Below are positions 26,981 through 37,254 of a DNA stretch of 64,000 nucleotides, piece after piece. The stretch spans positions 559,001 through 623,000 of the forward strand of contig NZ_CP022363.1 in NCBI RefSeq assembly GCF_003119115.1. The letters run 5' to 3'. The notes under the pieces are model-generated. The model saw only the letters and a list, made by a program, of their open reading frames with translations. It was not told where the DNA came from and did not search any database. Within the stretch, counting starts at the first letter, position 1. Each line of letters begins with the position of its first letter. Made by a program: the position numbers and the translations under genes. The DNA comes from Azospirillum sp. TSH58. Its GTDB lineage: Bacteria; Pseudomonadota; Alphaproteobacteria; Azospirillales; Azospirillaceae.

Positions 26981-29020
26981 TCAGGCGTCCCCGAGCGACT
27001 GGGTCAGGCCCCGGTGCTTGAGAAGCGCCTCGATGCGCGGCTCGCGTCCGCGGAAGGCGGTGTAGAGTTCCATCGGGTCGCGGGTGTCGCCCGACGAATA
27101 GATCGTCTTCAGCTTCGCCGCAAGGTCCGGGTCGAAGGGGTTGCCCGTCTCCAGGAACGCCTCGAACCCGTCGGCGTCGAGCACCTCCGCCCACAGATAG
27201 GCGTAGTAGCCCGCCGCGTAGCCGCTGCCGGCGAACAGATGCTGGAAATGGGTCGGGCGGTGGCGCACGGCGATTTCCGCCGGCATGCCGATCTTGTCCA
27301 GCACCGACCGCTCGAAGGCGGCCACGTCCGTGTCGGCGGCGTCGCCGCGGGTGTGGAACTCCAGGTCGAGCAGCGCCGCCGCGGTGTACTCCACCGTGCC
27401 GAAGCCCTGGTTGAAGTTGCGGGCGGCGAGCAGGCGGCGCAGCAGGTCCTGCGGGATCGGCTCCCCGGTCTGGTGATGGCGGGCGTAGGTGGACAGCGTT
27501 TCCGGAACCGCCAGCCAGTGTTCGTAGATCTGCGAGGGCAGTTCCACGAAGTCGCGGCGCACCGAGGTGCCGGACTGGCTCGGGTAGCGCACGTTGCTGA
27601 GGCAGCCGTGCAGGAAATGGCCGAACTCGTGGAACAGCGTCTCGGCGTCGTCGAAGCTGAGGAGCGTCGGCTCGCCCTTCGAGAAGTTGTTGTTGTTGAC
27701 GATGATCGGCGACACCGCCCCGTCGAAATTCTCCTGGTCGCGGTAGCTGCTCATCCAGGCGCCGGAGCGCTTAGACGAGCGGGCGAAATTGTCGTGCAGG
27801 AAGATGCCGACATGGCGCCCGTCCTGTTCCGTCACCTCGTAGACGCGGACGTCAGGATGGTAGACCGGCAGGTCGGGCCGCTCGGTGAAGGTCAGCCCGA
27901 ACAGGCGCCCGGCGGTGTCGAAGGCCGCGCGCACCATGTTCTCCAGCACGAAGTAGGGCTTCACCTCCGCTTCGTCGATGTCGTACTTGGCCTGCCGCAC
28001 CTTCTCCGCGTAGTAGCGCCAGTCCCAGGGGGCGATCGGCTCGTTCATGCCCTCCGCCCGGGCGCAGTCCTGAAGCTCCGCCCGCTCGGCGGCGGCCTTC
28101 TCCTTGGCCGGCCCCCAGACCTGCAGCAGCAGCCGTTCGACGGCGGAGGTGTCCTTCGCCATGCTGTCGTCCAGCTTGAAATCGGCGTAGCTGGCGTAGC
28201 CCATCAGCTTCGCCTGCTCGGTGCGCAGCGCGACGATCTCCCGGATCAGCGGGCGGTTGTCGTGCTCGCCCTCATGCTCGCCGCGGCGGATCCAGGCCTC
28301 GTAGGCCACCTGCCGCAGGTCGCGGCGGGCCGAGAAGGTCAGGAACGGCTCGACCGAGGAGCGGGCCAGCGTGATGACGTATTTGCCCTCCTGCCCGCGC
28401 TCCTTCGCGGCCTGGGCGGCGGCGTTGCGCGCGAAGTCCGGCAGGCCGGCGAGGTCGCTCTCATCCAGGACGAGCTGCCAGTCCTTCTCGTCGTGCAGCA
28501 CGTTCTGGCCGAACAGCGTGTGCAGGGTCGCCAGCCGCTCGGTGATCGCGGTCATCCGCGCCTTGGCGTCCGGCGGCAGCAGCGCGCCGCTGCGCACGAA
28601 TCCCAGATGCTGGCGCTCCAGCAGGCGCAACTGGTCGGGGGCGAGGTCCAGCGTGTCACGCCGCTCGTACAGGTCGGCGACGCGGGCGAACAGCGCCGGG
28701 TCCAGCGCGATGCGCATGGAATGCTGGGCGAATTTCGGCGCGTAGTCGCGGGCGATGGTCTCCAGCGCGTCGGTGGTGTTGCTGGAGTTCAGGTTCCAGA
28801 ACACGCCGCCGACCCGGTTCAGGAAACGCCCGCTGCGCTCCATCGCCTCGATGGTGTTGGCGAAGGTGGGGGCGTCGGGGTTTCCGGCGATCGCCTCGAT
28901 CTCCGCGATGTTCTCCGCCATGCCATGGTCGAAGGCGGGCGGAAAATGCTCGGCCTGGATGCGGTCGAAGGGCGGCAGGCCGAAGGGCGTGGTCCAGGTT
29001 TCGAAGAACGGGTTGCTCAT
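26981..29020 (-). CDS. M3-family zinc oligopeptidase / peptidyl-dipeptidase (Dcp/PrlC-like)
   Basis: 679-residue cytoplasmic metallopeptidase. The zinc motif HEFGH is at about residue 463 in LFHEFGHFLHGCLSNVRYP, followed by DFVELPSQIYEHW with the third ligand Glu region. The C-terminal FNQGFGTVEYTAAALLDLE and HLFAGSGYAAGYYAYLWAEV are typical of M3A enzymes that cut short peptides. The N-terminal PFGLPPFDRIQAEHFPPAFD is Dcp-like. The start at 29020 (MSNPFFETW) has AGGGG 5 bases before it; the frame extends further upstream without support. No signal peptide. Confidence 0.92.
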   Translation of the reverse strand: MSNPFFETWTTPFGLPPFDRIQAEHFPPAFDHGMAENIAEIEAIAGNPDAPTFANTIEAMERSGRFLNRVGGVFWNLNSSNTTDALETIARDYAPKFAQHSMRIALDPALFARVADLYERRDTLDLAPDQLRLLERQHLGFVRSGALLPPDAKARMTAITERLATLHTLFGQNVLHDEKDWQLVLDESDLAGLPDFARNAAAQAAKERGQEGKYVITLARSSVEPFLTFSARRDLRQVAYEAWIRRGEHEGEHDNRPLIREIVALRTEQAKLMGYASYADFKLDDSMAKDTSAVERLLLQVWGPAKEKAAAERAELQDCARAEGMNEPIAPWDWRYYAEKVRQAKYDIDEAEVKPYFVLENMVRAAFDTAGRLFGLTFTERPDLPVYHPDVRVYEVTEQDGRHVGIFLHDNFARSSKRSGAWMSSYRDQENFDGAVSPIIVNNNNFSKGEPTLLSFDDAETLFHEFGHFLHGCLSNVRYPSQSGTSVRRDFVELPSQIYEHWLAVPETLSTYARHHQTGEPIPQDLLRRLLAARNFNQGFGTVEYTAAALLDLEFHTRGDAADTDVAAFERSVLDKIGMPAEIAVRHRPTHFQHLFAGSGYAAGYYAYLWAEVLDADGFEAFLETGNPFDPDLAAKLKTIYSSGDTRDPMELYTAFRGREPRIEALLKHRGLTQSLGDA

Positions 29021-29650
29021 CAAGGCCCCTTGCTGACCGGAGACGGGAGACAGTCTGACATGGTGCCGCAACCGGCCCGCCGCCACAACACGCCGGACGC
29101 CGCAGGGCGCATTCCAGAGCGGCGAAAAAGGCAGGAACGACTAAGCCATTATAGGATAATAAGCCTTTAAATCCACGCTTGAACGACATTGATCCGGTGC
29201 CATATCCGGCCGAGACACAAAAAGGCTTCAAATCTCTCCTAAACTTTGTTAGCCTCTTGTCAGTGGCGGCCAGGAATTGCTCTCTTGAACGCGCTTCAGG
29301 AGCGCCATTTCCTGTGCGCATTTCCCTACAACCCCAGTCTGTTTCAGAGGTGACATCGGTATGCATGCATAGATAAATCTGTTTTCTTGTTCATATGGCC
29401 TTCGATTTCATGAGTCTTCGCTGATTTTGCGTTTTCTCATGTGACTTTACTTTCCCTGTGGTTGGCGGGAGGCAGTCGCGACGCGGCTGTCAGAATTGCT
29501 GGCGTGCGGACGAAAGTCCTTGCCTTGCGTGCCTCTCCACCCCGGCACGCCCCCTGCTTCCCCCTGCTTCCAATGAAGGCTGCAAGACGGACCGGTCCCT
29601 GTCGGGCTCCGGAACCACACGCATTTTGCCAAGAGCGGAGGCATCAGCGG
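29021..29650. other. Low-GC intergenic region upstream of proV; no convincing gene
   Basis: 630 bases between divergent genes. From about 29100 to 29460 the GC content is well below the surroundings, with AT-rich stretches such as CATTATAGGATAATAAGCC (29147 onward) and TATGCATGCATAGATAAATC (29360 onward). Short ORFs here (up to 65 codons) show no family features. The region probably carries the promoters of the peptidase gene and of proVWX and could hold a small RNA, but I see no terminator or conserved fold to support one. Confidence 0.5.
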
Positions 29651-30847
29651 ATGACCGCGAAAATCGCCGTAAACGGCGTCACCCGGATTTTCGGGCGCCA
29701 CCCACGTCAGGCGCTCGACCTGCTGAAGGCGGGTCTTTCCAAGGAAGAGATCTTCAAACGCACCGGCCAGACCGTCGGCGTCCTCGACGCCACATTCGAG
29801 GTCGAGGCCGGTGAAATCTTCGTCATCATGGGCCTGTCGGGCTCCGGCAAATCGACGCTGGTCCGGATGCTCAACCGGCTGATCGACCCGACCGCGGGCG
29901 AGATCCGGATCGACGGCCGGGACATCACCAAGCTGTCGCGCGCCGAGCTGACCGAGCTGCGGCGGCGCGACCTCGGCATGGTGTTCCAGTCCTTCGCCCT
30001 GCTGCCGCACCTGCGGGTGTGGGAGAACGCCGCCTTCGGGCTGGAGATCGCCGGAGAAACCCTGAAGGCGCGGCGCGACAAGGCGCAGCAGGCGCTGGAC
30101 GCGGTCGGCCTCGGCGCCTACGCGGAAAGCTTCCCGCGGGAGCTGTCGGGCGGCATGCAGCAGCGCGTCGGTCTGGCCCGCGCGCTCGCCAACGAGCCGT
30201 CCGTCCTGCTGATGGACGAGGCCTTCTCCGCCCTCGACCCGCTGATCCGGACGGAGATGCAGGACGAGTTGCTGCGCCTTCAGGCCGAACGGCAGCGCAC
30301 CATCGTCTTCATCAGCCACGATCTGGACGAGGCGATCCGCATCGGCGACCGGCTGGCCATCATGGAGGGCGGCCAGATCATCCAGGTCGGGCGCCCGGAC
30401 GAGATCCTGAAGCAGCCGGCCAACGATTACGTCCGCTCCTTCTTCCGCAACATCGACGTCACCAAGATCCTGACGGCGGGCGACATCGCCCGGCGCGATC
30501 AGGTGACGCTGATCCGCCACACCGGCGAAGGCCCGCGCGCCGCCGTCCGCCAGCTGCGCGAGCGCGACCGCGAGTTCGGCTATGTCCAGGACGGGCGCCG
30601 CCGCTTCCACGGCGTGGTGTCGGTGGAGACGCTGGTCACCGCCATCGAGCGGCACAACGGCTCCGCCACGCTGGACGAGGCGCTGCTGCCGGGCATCGAG
30701 CCGGTGCCCGTCGACCTGCCGATGGACGAGGTGCTGCCGCGCATCGCGTCGGCGCCGTGCCCGCTGCCGGTGGTGGACGGGCAGGGCGCCTATGTCGGGG
30801 CGATCTCCAAGACCGCCTATCTGGAAACCCTTGGACGGACGCGCTGA
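29651..30847 (+). CDS. proV: Glycine betaine/proline ABC importer ATPase ProV
   Basis: 398-residue ATPase of the ProU-type osmoprotectant importer. Walker [10 protein letters not shown], the Q-loop in [21 protein letters not shown], signature [15 protein letters not shown], Walker [13 protein letters not shown] and switch His in FISHDLDEA are all present. The C-terminal region (about 270-398) holds two CBS-like segments, as in ProV/OpuAA, which sense ionic strength. Start MTAKIAVN at 29651 has GGAGG about 10 bases upstream; the long upstream extension in the same frame is not conserved. It is followed after 3 bases by proW. Confidence 0.94.
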   Translation: MTAKIAVNGVTRIFGRHPRQALDLLKAGLSKEEIFKRTGQTVGVLDATFEVEAGEIFVIMGLSGSGKSTLVRMLNRLIDPTAGEIRIDGRDITKLSRAELTELRRRDLGMVFQSFALLPHLRVWENAAFGLEIAGETLKARRDKAQQALDAVGLGAYAESFPRELSGGMQQRVGLARALANEPSVLLMDEAFSALDPLIRTEMQDELLRLQAERQRTIVFISHDLDEAIRIGDRLAIMEGGQIIQVGRPDEILKQPANDYVRSFFRNIDVTKILTAGDIARRDQVTLIRHTGEGPRAAVRQLRERDREFGYVQDGRRRFHGVVSVETLVTAIERHNGSATLDEALLPGIEPVPVDLPMDEVLPRIASAPCPLPVVDGQGAYVGAISKTAYLETLGRTR

Positions 30848-30850
30848 CCT

Positions 30851-31789
30851 ATGGAGTTCAAGCTTCCCATCGGCGATTGGGCCGACGCCGCCGTGATGTT
30901 CCTCCTGGACCACGCCCAATGGCTGTTCGACGGCATCGACCTCGTGGTCGGCGCGGTCGCGGACGGCGTCCAGGCCGCCCTGACCTCGCTGCCCGGCGTG
31001 GCGCTGGCCGCCATCGTCGTGCTGATCGGGCTGTGGCGGAACGGCTGGCGCTTCGCGCTGTTCGCCGCGGCCTCGCTGCTGGTCGTCGCCGGGCTGGGCA
31101 TGTGGCACCAGACGGTGGACACGCTGGCGCTGGTGCTGACGGCGACCGCCATCGCCCTGACCATCGGCGTTCCGCTGGGCATCGTCGCCGCGCGCAACGA
31201 CCGGGTGGAAACGGTGGTGCGCCCGGCGCTCGACCTGATGCAGACCATGCCGGCCTTCGTCTACCTGATCCCGGCGGCCATGCTGTTCGGGCTGGGCCGG
31301 GTGCCGGGGATCATCGCGACGATCATCTTCGCCATGCCGCCGGTCGTCCGCCTGACCAGCCTGGGCATCCGGCAGGTCCCGCACGAGCTGGTCGAGGCCG
31401 GTCTCGCCTTCGGCTGCACGCCGCGCCAGCTCCTGTTCAAGGTGCAGATGCCGACCGCGCTGCCGTCGATCATGGCCGGCATCAACCAGACCATCATGCT
31501 GTCGCTGTCGATGGTCGTCATCGCCTCGATGATCGGGGCCGGCGGCGTCGGCAACGAGGTGCTGCGCGGCATCCAGCGGCTGGACATCGGCCTCGGCGTC
31601 GAGGGCGGGCTGGCCGTGGTGATCCTGGCGATCCTGCTCGACCGCATCACCCAGAGTTTCGGAACCCCGGACGCGGGGGGACGCTCCCCCCGGTCCGCTT
31701 TGCGCGCCCTGCTGAACCGCCGCCGCGCGGAGCAGCCGAAGGACGGCGCGCGCCTGTCTCCCACGCACGGAGTCACGGAAGCGGGATGA
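30851..31789 (+). CDS. proW: Glycine betaine/proline ABC importer permease ProW
   Basis: 312-residue inner-membrane permease with about six helices. The family segment PLGIVAARNDRVETVVRPALDLMQTMPAFVYLIPAAMLFGLGRVPGIIAT and the EAA loop VEAGLAFGCTPRQLLFKVQMPTALPSIMAGINQT (ATPase contact) are clear. It forms the channel with ProV as motor and ProX as the binding protein. The Arg/Ser-rich C-terminal tail (about 270-312) is unusual in length but has no recognisable domain. Confidence 0.94.
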   Translation: MEFKLPIGDWADAAVMFLLDHAQWLFDGIDLVVGAVADGVQAALTSLPGVALAAIVVLIGLWRNGWRFALFAAASLLVVAGLGMWHQTVDTLALVLTATAIALTIGVPLGIVAARNDRVETVVRPALDLMQTMPAFVYLIPAAMLFGLGRVPGIIATIIFAMPPVVRLTSLGIRQVPHELVEAGLAFGCTPRQLLFKVQMPTALPSIMAGINQTIMLSLSMVVIASMIGAGGVGNEVLRGIQRLDIGLGVEGGLAVVILAILLDRITQSFGTPDAGGRSPRSALRALLNRRRAEQPKDGARLSPTHGVTEAG

Positions 31790-31830
31790 ACCGCCATCCC
31801 CAAAACCATACAAAACAAAGGATTTTTTGC

Positions 31831-32727
31831 ATGAGACGCACGTTTCTGAAGATGATGGCCCTCGGCGTCGCCGCCGTGATCGGCGGCACCGCCCTGTCCT
31901 CCGCCAGCTTGGCTGCGGAGGACAAGAAGCCGGTCCGCATCGGCTGGACCGCCTGGTCCGACGCCGAGGCGGTGACCAAGCTCGCTCAACGCCTCATCCA
32001 GGAACGGCTGGATCAGCCGGTCGAGCTGGTGCTGGCCGACATCGGCCTGCAGTATCAGGGGCTGGCCAAGGGCGACCTCGACTTCATGATGATGTCCTGG
32101 CTGCCGACCACCCACGCCTCCTACCTGGACAAGGTGGGCAAGGACATCGTGCCGCTGGGCATGCTCTACACCCGCGCCCGCCTGGGCTGGGCCGTGCCGG
32201 ACTATGTGCCGGAGGATCAGGTGAAGACCATCGCCGACCTCGCCAAGCCGGAAATCCGTGAGAAGCTGAAGGGCAAGATCCAGGGCATCGACCCCGGTTC
32301 GGGCCTGATGCAGGCGTCGGAGAAGGCGCTGAAGGATTACGGCCTCGACGGCTACGAGCTGGTGTCGGCCAGCGGCGCCGCGATGACCGCCGCGCTCGGC
32401 CGCGCCGATCGGCGCGAGGACTGGATCGCCGTCACCGCCTGGAGCCCGCACTGGATGTTCGCCAAGTGGAAGCTGCGCTACCTGGAGGACCCGAAGGGCT
32501 CGCTGGGCGGGCTGGAGCGCGTCCACGTCATGGCCCGCAAGAACTTCTACCAGGAGCACCCCAAGGTCGCCGAGTTCCTGACCCGGATGTACCTGCCGCT
32601 GGAGGATCTGGAGAAGATCATGCTGGAGGCCGACGCCAGCTCCTATGACAAGGCGATCGACACCTACATCGCCAACAACAAGCAGCGCGTGGACTATTGG
32701 GTGACCGGCGAGATGCCGGCCTCCTAA
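31831..32727 (+). CDS. proX: Glycine betaine-binding periplasmic protein ProX
   Basis: 298-residue binding protein of the OpuAC type with a signal peptide (1-30, SLAAED). Mature segments KKPVRIGWTAWSDAEAVTKLAQ, LADIGLQYQGLAKGDLDFMMMSWLP and IQGIDPGSGLMQASEKAL are diagnostic. Aromatic residues in WTAW, SWLP and AWSPHWMF would form the cage for the quaternary ammonium group. It is third in the proVWX operon, 41 bases after proW. It converges with the hybrid kinase gene; a 9-bp inverted repeat (32737-32745 / 32764-32772) spans the junction but lacks a clear U-tract. Confidence 0.93.
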   Translation: MRRTFLKMMALGVAAVIGGTALSSASLAAEDKKPVRIGWTAWSDAEAVTKLAQRLIQERLDQPVELVLADIGLQYQGLAKGDLDFMMMSWLPTTHASYLDKVGKDIVPLGMLYTRARLGWAVPDYVPEDQVKTIADLAKPEIREKLKGKIQGIDPGSGLMQASEKALKDYGLDGYELVSASGAAMTAALGRADRREDWIAVTAWSPHWMFAKWKLRYLEDPKGSLGGLERVHVMARKNFYQEHPKVAEFLTRMYLPLEDLEKIMLEADASSYDKAIDTYIANNKQRVDYWVTGEMPAS

Positions 32728-32756
32728 CAGGCCCTCGCCCGAGCCTCACGGCATCC

Positions 32757-35700
32757 TTACAGGGGCTCGGGCAGGAGGGGCTCGGACAGGGCCTCGACGC
32801 TGTCCTTCAGCACGCTCTCCAGGCCTCCGACCAGGGCCAGGGCCTCCTCGGGCGGCGCCTTTTCCAGCGCCAGCGCGAGGTCGCCCAGCCGCTTCGCCCC
32901 CACATTCCAGGACAGCCCCTTGAGCGTGTGGGCGGCGCGGCGGTGCTCCTCGCCGCTGGCCAGGGCGGCGCTGATCCGCGTCACCTGTTCCCGCGCGGTG
33001 CGGGAGAAGCCCCGCACGGCCTCGGACCAGCTCTCCGGGCCGAGGGCATCGGCCACGCTGTCCACCTGCTCGCGGTCCAGCAGTTCCACCGCCGGAGCGG
33101 TTTCCGGAGCCGCCTCGGCAACCACCTTGGGCGCGGGGCTGCCGACGACGGCGCGGATCGCCGCGTCGAGCGCCGCCGGGCGCAGCGGCTTCGGCACGAA
33201 CCCGTTCATGCCCGCCGCCATGCATTCCGGGAGCGAACTGCCCGAGGCGTGGGCGGTCAGCGCGATCACCGGCACCCCGTTGCGCGACGCCGGCAAGGCG
33301 CGGATCAGCCGGGTGGCGGTCAGCCCGTCCATCCCCGGCATCTGGATGTCCATCAGGACCACGTCGAAGGGCTGCTCCGACCGTTCCACCACCCGCACCG
33401 CCTCGTTGCCATCCGCGGCGGTGACCACGCTGTGCCCGCCGCGCACCAGCAGGCCGCGCACGATGTCCCGGTTCACCGCGTTGTCGTCCACCGCCAGGAC
33501 CCGCAGGGGCGGCAGGGGGGCGGCCGGCGGCGCCTCCGCGGCTTGGCGCAGCGCCGCCGGATCGCCGGGCGCGCAGGCGACCGAGAACTGGAACAGGCTT
33601 CCCTTGCCCGGCGCGCTGGAGACGGAAATCGTCCCGCCGAGCAGCCCGCACAGCTCCTTGCAGATCGCCAGCCCCAGGCCGGTGCCGCCGTAGCGGCGGG
33701 TGATGGAGCTGTCGGCCTGGGTGAAGCGGTCGAACAGGGACGGCATGGACTCCGCGGCGATGCCGATGCCGGTGTCCTCCACCTCGAATTCCAGAAGGAA
33801 ACGCCCGTCCGGCAGGTCGGCGCCGCGGCGGGCCCGCACGGCCACATGGCCGCTGCCGGTGAACTTCACCGCGTTGCCGACCAGATTGAACAGGACCTGC
33901 CGCAGGCGGGCCGGATCGGTGACCACCGCCTGCGGCACCGTGGGCAGCATGTGGCAGGACAGGGACAGCCCCTTGTCCGCGGCCGAGGGCTGGAACACCG
34001 CCATCACCGCCTCCGCGAGGTCGGCGGGCGCGCAGGTCTCCTCCTCGATGGCGATCCGCCCGGCCTCCAGCTTGGAGAAGTCCAGGATGTCGTCCAGCAA
34101 CCGCAGCAGGCTTTCCGCCGAGCGGCGGGCGACGCCGGCCAGCCGCCGCTCCTCCGCATCCAGCCCCTCGCCGTCCAGCAGGGTCAGCGTGCCCAGCACG
34201 CCGTTCATCGGCGTGCGGATCTCGTGGCTGATGGTCGCCAGGAACTCGCTCTTCATCCGGTTGGCGTGCTCGGCGCTGTCGCGGGCGCGGCGCAGGTCCG
34301 CCTCGATCTGCTTGGCCTTGGACAGGTCGTGGAAGACGCCGATGAAATGCTCGCGCCCGCCGGCGCGCCAGCTCGACAGGGCGATCTCGGTGGGCACCAG
34401 CCGGCCGTCGGCGCGCTGGACCGGAACCTCGCGGACCACGCCGCTCGGGCTGCCCCGGCCGCTGGACTGGTAATCCTGGAACAGGCGGTCGTGGTTGACG
34501 GCGTGCCCGTCCGGCATCAGGGCGCTGACGTTGCGCCCGATCATCTCCGCCTCGCGGTAGCCGAAGAGGGCCTCCGCCGCCGGGTTGAAGCCGGTGATCA
34601 CGGCGTTCTGGTCGGTCACCACGATGGGCTGGCCGACCGCGGCGAACATGGCGCGGTAGCGCCGCTCGCTGTCGGTCAGCGACCGTTCCGCCCGACGCCG
34701 CTCCGTCACGTCGGAGCCGGAGCCGCGGTAACCGGCGAAGGCGCCCTGATCGTCGAAGACCGGCTTGCCGCTGAGCGACCAGATGCGGGTGTCGCCGTCC
34801 GGTCCGCGGACCGCGAATTCGAAATCGCGGAAGGGCTGCCGGTCCTCCAGGGTGCGGCGGTGCTCCTCCCAATGCGCGTCGTCGCCGGCTTCGCGCTGGG
34901 CGATGTCCTCGCAGCGCCGGCCGCGGTACAGGTCCGGATCGCGGATCGATCCGGCATAGGCTCCGGACACGCCGGCGAAGCAGAGATCGGCGTCCATCTC
35001 CCAGAACCAGTCGGACGCCGTCTCCGCGATGTCGCGCAGCTTCGTCTTGCTGGCGCGCAGGTGCCGGGCGGCCTCGTCCAGCGTGGCGTGGGCGCGCTCC
35101 TGGGCGCGGCTCTGCAGCGTCACCAGCGTGGCCAGGACGAACAGCAGGGCGGTGGTCAGGCCCGCCCCGACGGTGTAGGCCCGCTGGCGCGCCCAGGTTT
35201 CGGCCATGAACTCCGCCTCGCCCAGGCCGGCCGTGACGATCAGCGGATAGTTGGTAAGGCGCCGGAAGCTGGTCAGGCGGGCCACGCCGTCGATCGAGCT
35301 GACGGAGCGCACGAAGCCTTCCGTCCGGTCCTTCGCCTCCGTGAAGATGACGCTGCGGCTGACGTCCAGCCCGATGATCCGGTCATCCATGACGCTGCGC
35401 GCCCGCAGGATGCCGTCCATCCCCATGATGGAGATGACGCCCTCGCGGCCCACATCCAGGTTGTCGAAGGTGCGCCCGAAGTAGAAGGGGTCGAGCGAGG
35501 CGACGATCATCCCGCCGAACCCACCGTCCGGGGCGGTGACCTTGCGGCTGAGCTGGATCGACCATTTGCCCGACGCCCGCCCGAAGACCGGCCGGCTGAT
35601 GAACAGCCCCTCCACCGTGCCTTCCTTGTGCACGCGGAAATGCTCGCGGTCGGCGAGATTCACCCGGGCGGGGGCGTTGTCCACGCTGGTCTGGATCAGG

Positions 35701-36080
35701 TCGCCCTTGCCGTCCGCGTAGGCGAGCTGGAGCAGCAGGTCCGAATCCAGCGTCGCGTTGCGCATCACGTCGCGCAGCAGCGGGCTCTGGCTGCCCAGCC
35801 GGTACAGATCGTAGCCGATGAAGGACAGGATGCGGTCGGTCCCGGCGATGGCCCGCGTGGTCTGTTCCGCGATGATGTGCGCCAGATTGCCGGTGTCGCG
35901 CTCGGCCCGCTGGAGCGCGTCGCGCTGGTCGCGCTCCGTCAGGTAGAAGGCCGCGGTCCAGGCCGCCGCGGTCAGCAGGAGCGTGGCCATCCACACCCCG
36001 GAGACCAACGCCCTGGACCGGAACGCGTAGGCCCGGTGACCGTGCTCGGGCAGGGGAAGAGAAACGGCGGTGTCCGGCAT
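32757..36080 (-). CDS. Hybrid sensor histidine kinase: Cache-PAS-PAS-HisKA-HATPase-REC-HPt
   Basis: 1107 residues. A membrane helix (about 27-48), a periplasmic PDC/dCache sensor (about 50-295) and a second helix (about 298-320) come first. Two PAS domains follow (about 345-460 and 470-595, the second with ALFGYREAEMIGRNVSALMP). The HisKA His is near 616 (ISHEIRTPMNG) and the ATPase has NLVGNAVKFT, DTGIGIA and GTGLGLAI. The receiver has phospho-acceptor Asp near 909 (VVLMDIQMPG), and the C-terminal HPt has its His near 1050 (AAHTLKGLS). This is a full phosphorelay in one chain. It follows an HD-GYP response-regulator gene by 13 bases on the same strand, a likely partner. GGGAGGG precedes the ATG. 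Confidence 0.92.
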   Translation of the reverse strand: MPDTAVSLPLPEHGHRAYAFRSRALVSGVWMATLLLTAAAWTAAFYLTERDQRDALQRAERDTGNLAHIIAEQTTRAIAGTDRILSFIGYDLYRLGSQSPLLRDVMRNATLDSDLLLQLAYADGKGDLIQTSVDNAPARVNLADREHFRVHKEGTVEGLFISRPVFGRASGKWSIQLSRKVTAPDGGFGGMIVASLDPFYFGRTFDNLDVGREGVISIMGMDGILRARSVMDDRIIGLDVSRSVIFTEAKDRTEGFVRSVSSIDGVARLTSFRRLTNYPLIVTAGLGEAEFMAETWARQRAYTVGAGLTTALLFVLATLVTLQSRAQERAHATLDEAARHLRASKTKLRDIAETASDWFWEMDADLCFAGVSGAYAGSIRDPDLYRGRRCEDIAQREAGDDAHWEEHRRTLEDRQPFRDFEFAVRGPDGDTRIWSLSGKPVFDDQGAFAGYRGSGSDVTERRRAERSLTDSERRYRAMFAAVGQPIVVTDQNAVITGFNPAAEALFGYREAEMIGRNVSALMPDGHAVNHDRLFQDYQSSGRGSPSGVVREVPVQRADGRLVPTEIALSSWRAGGREHFIGVFHDLSKAKQIEADLRRARDSAEHANRMKSEFLATISHEIRTPMNGVLGTLTLLDGEGLDAEERRLAGVARRSAESLLRLLDDILDFSKLEAGRIAIEEETCAPADLAEAVMAVFQPSAADKGLSLSCHMLPTVPQAVVTDPARLRQVLFNLVGNAVKFTGSGHVAVRARRGADLPDGRFLLEFEVEDTGIGIAAESMPSLFDRFTQADSSITRRYGGTGLGLAICKELCGLLGGTISVSSAPGKGSLFQFSVACAPGDPAALRQAAEAPPAAPLPPLRVLAVDDNAVNRDIVRGLLVRGGHSVVTAADGNEAVRVVERSEQPFDVVLMDIQMPGMDGLTATRLIRALPASRNGVPVIALTAHASGSSLPECMAAGMNGFVPKPLRPAALDAAIRAVVGSPAPKVVAEAAPETAPAVELLDREQVDSVADALGPESWSEAVRGFSRTAREQVTRISAALASGEEHRRAAHTLKGLSWNVGAKRLGDLALALEKAPPEEALALVGGLESVLKDSVEALSEPLLPEPL

Positions 36081-36093
36081 CGCGCCCTCCCGT

Positions 36094-37161
36094 CTAGCGG
36101 AACGCGGCGCCGTCCGTCCCGGTGAAATCCGGGTCGGGATGGGCGTCGTGAATGGCGAGGATCGACGTCCAGGCGCGCAGGAAGGCGTCGACGCAGACCG
36201 GATCGAAATGGCTGCCGCTGTGCTCGACGATGTAGGCCTTCGCGGCGTCGAGCGGCCAGGGCTTCTTGTAGGGGCGGGCGGTGGCCAAGGCGTCGAAGAC
36301 GTCGGCGATGGCGACGATGCGGCAGGCCAGCGGAATCTCCTCCCCCCGCAGGCCCTTGGGATAGCCGGTGCCGTCGTACTTCTCGTGATGGCCCAGCGCG
36401 ATCTCCGCGGCCTCGCAGATGAGGGGATGCTCGCTTCCCTGCAGCACGGCGTGGCCGATCACCGGATGCTCGCGCATCACCCGCATCTCGCTGTCGGTCA
36501 GGCGGCCGGGCTTCAGCAGGATGGCGTCGGGAATGCCGATCTTGCCGATGTCGTGCATCGGCGCGGCCTCGGCCAGCCGGGCGCAGTCGTCGGGGTCCAT
36601 CCCGAGGCTTTCGGCGATGACGCGCGAGTAGCTCGCCATCCGCTCGATGTGCAGGCCGGTTTCCGGGTCGCGGTACTCGGCGGCGCGGGCGAGGCGGGCC
36701 ACCAGCTCCTGCGCCTGCTGGCGGAGCTGGGCGGTCGCCTCCTCCACCCGGCTGCGCAGCACGGCGGCCTGGTCGCGCATCATCCGCTGGCCCAGCCGCA
36801 GGCGCAGCAGGTTCTGCGCCCGGGCGAGCAGCTCCGGCACGATGATGGGCTTGGTCAGGAAATCGGTGCAGCCGCTTTCAAGGGCGGCCACCCGCAGCTT
36901 CACCGACGTGTCGGCGGTGATCATCACCACCGGGACGTCGGCGAGGTGCCGCTGGGCGCGGATGCGCTCCAGCACGTCCATGCCGTCGAGATCCGGCATG
37001 ACGTGATCGATCAGGATCAGGTCGGGCGTGTTGACGGCCAACCAGTCCAGAGCGTCCAGCGGACTGCCCATGCCGATGGGCTCCGCGTCGTCGATCCGCC
37101 GGATGACCGCGCTGGTGATGAACAGCGTGGAGGGATCGTCATCGACGATTACAACCTGCAT
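36094..37161 (-). CDS. RpfG-like response regulator with HD-GYP phosphodiesterase domain
   Basis: 355 residues: an N-terminal receiver (about 1-120; DDD at 7-9, Asp in LILIDHVMPDLDG, Lys in DFLTKPI), a helical linker, and an HD-GYP domain (about 150-340). The latter has AAPMHDIGKIGIPD and ALGHHEKYDGTGYPKGLRGEEIP, the metal and GYP motifs of c-di-GMP hydrolases. The expected output is lowering c-di-GMP when phosphorylated. It is the first gene of a pair with the hybrid kinase. The AT-rich stretch just upstream (37190-37250) is a plausible promoter. Confidence 0.93.
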   Translation of the reverse strand: MQVVIVDDDPSTLFITSAVIRRIDDAEPIGMGSPLDALDWLAVNTPDLILIDHVMPDLDGMDVLERIRAQRHLADVPVVMITADTSVKLRVAALESGCTDFLTKPIIVPELLARAQNLLRLRLGQRMMRDQAAVLRSRVEEATAQLRQQAQELVARLARAAEYRDPETGLHIERMASYSRVIAESLGMDPDDCARLAEAAPMHDIGKIGIPDAILLKPGRLTDSEMRVMREHPVIGHAVLQGSEHPLICEAAEIALGHHEKYDGTGYPKGLRGEEIPLACRIVAIADVFDALATARPYKKPWPLDAAKAYIVEHSGSHFDPVCVDAFLRAWTSILAIHDAHPDPDFTGTDGAAFR

Positions 37162-37254
37162 TTTTGCGCCCGCCCCAGACCACCATTTCGGGTATCATTA
37201 GAAAATGATACACGGCAAAATCTTAACGAATCTTGCTAAAATTGGTCATATGCG

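Noticed and set aside
29179..29376. A 65-codon plus-strand ORF in the low-GC intergenic region
   Set aside because: No ribosome site, no family features and an overlapping minus-strand ORF of similar quality; no evidence favours either.
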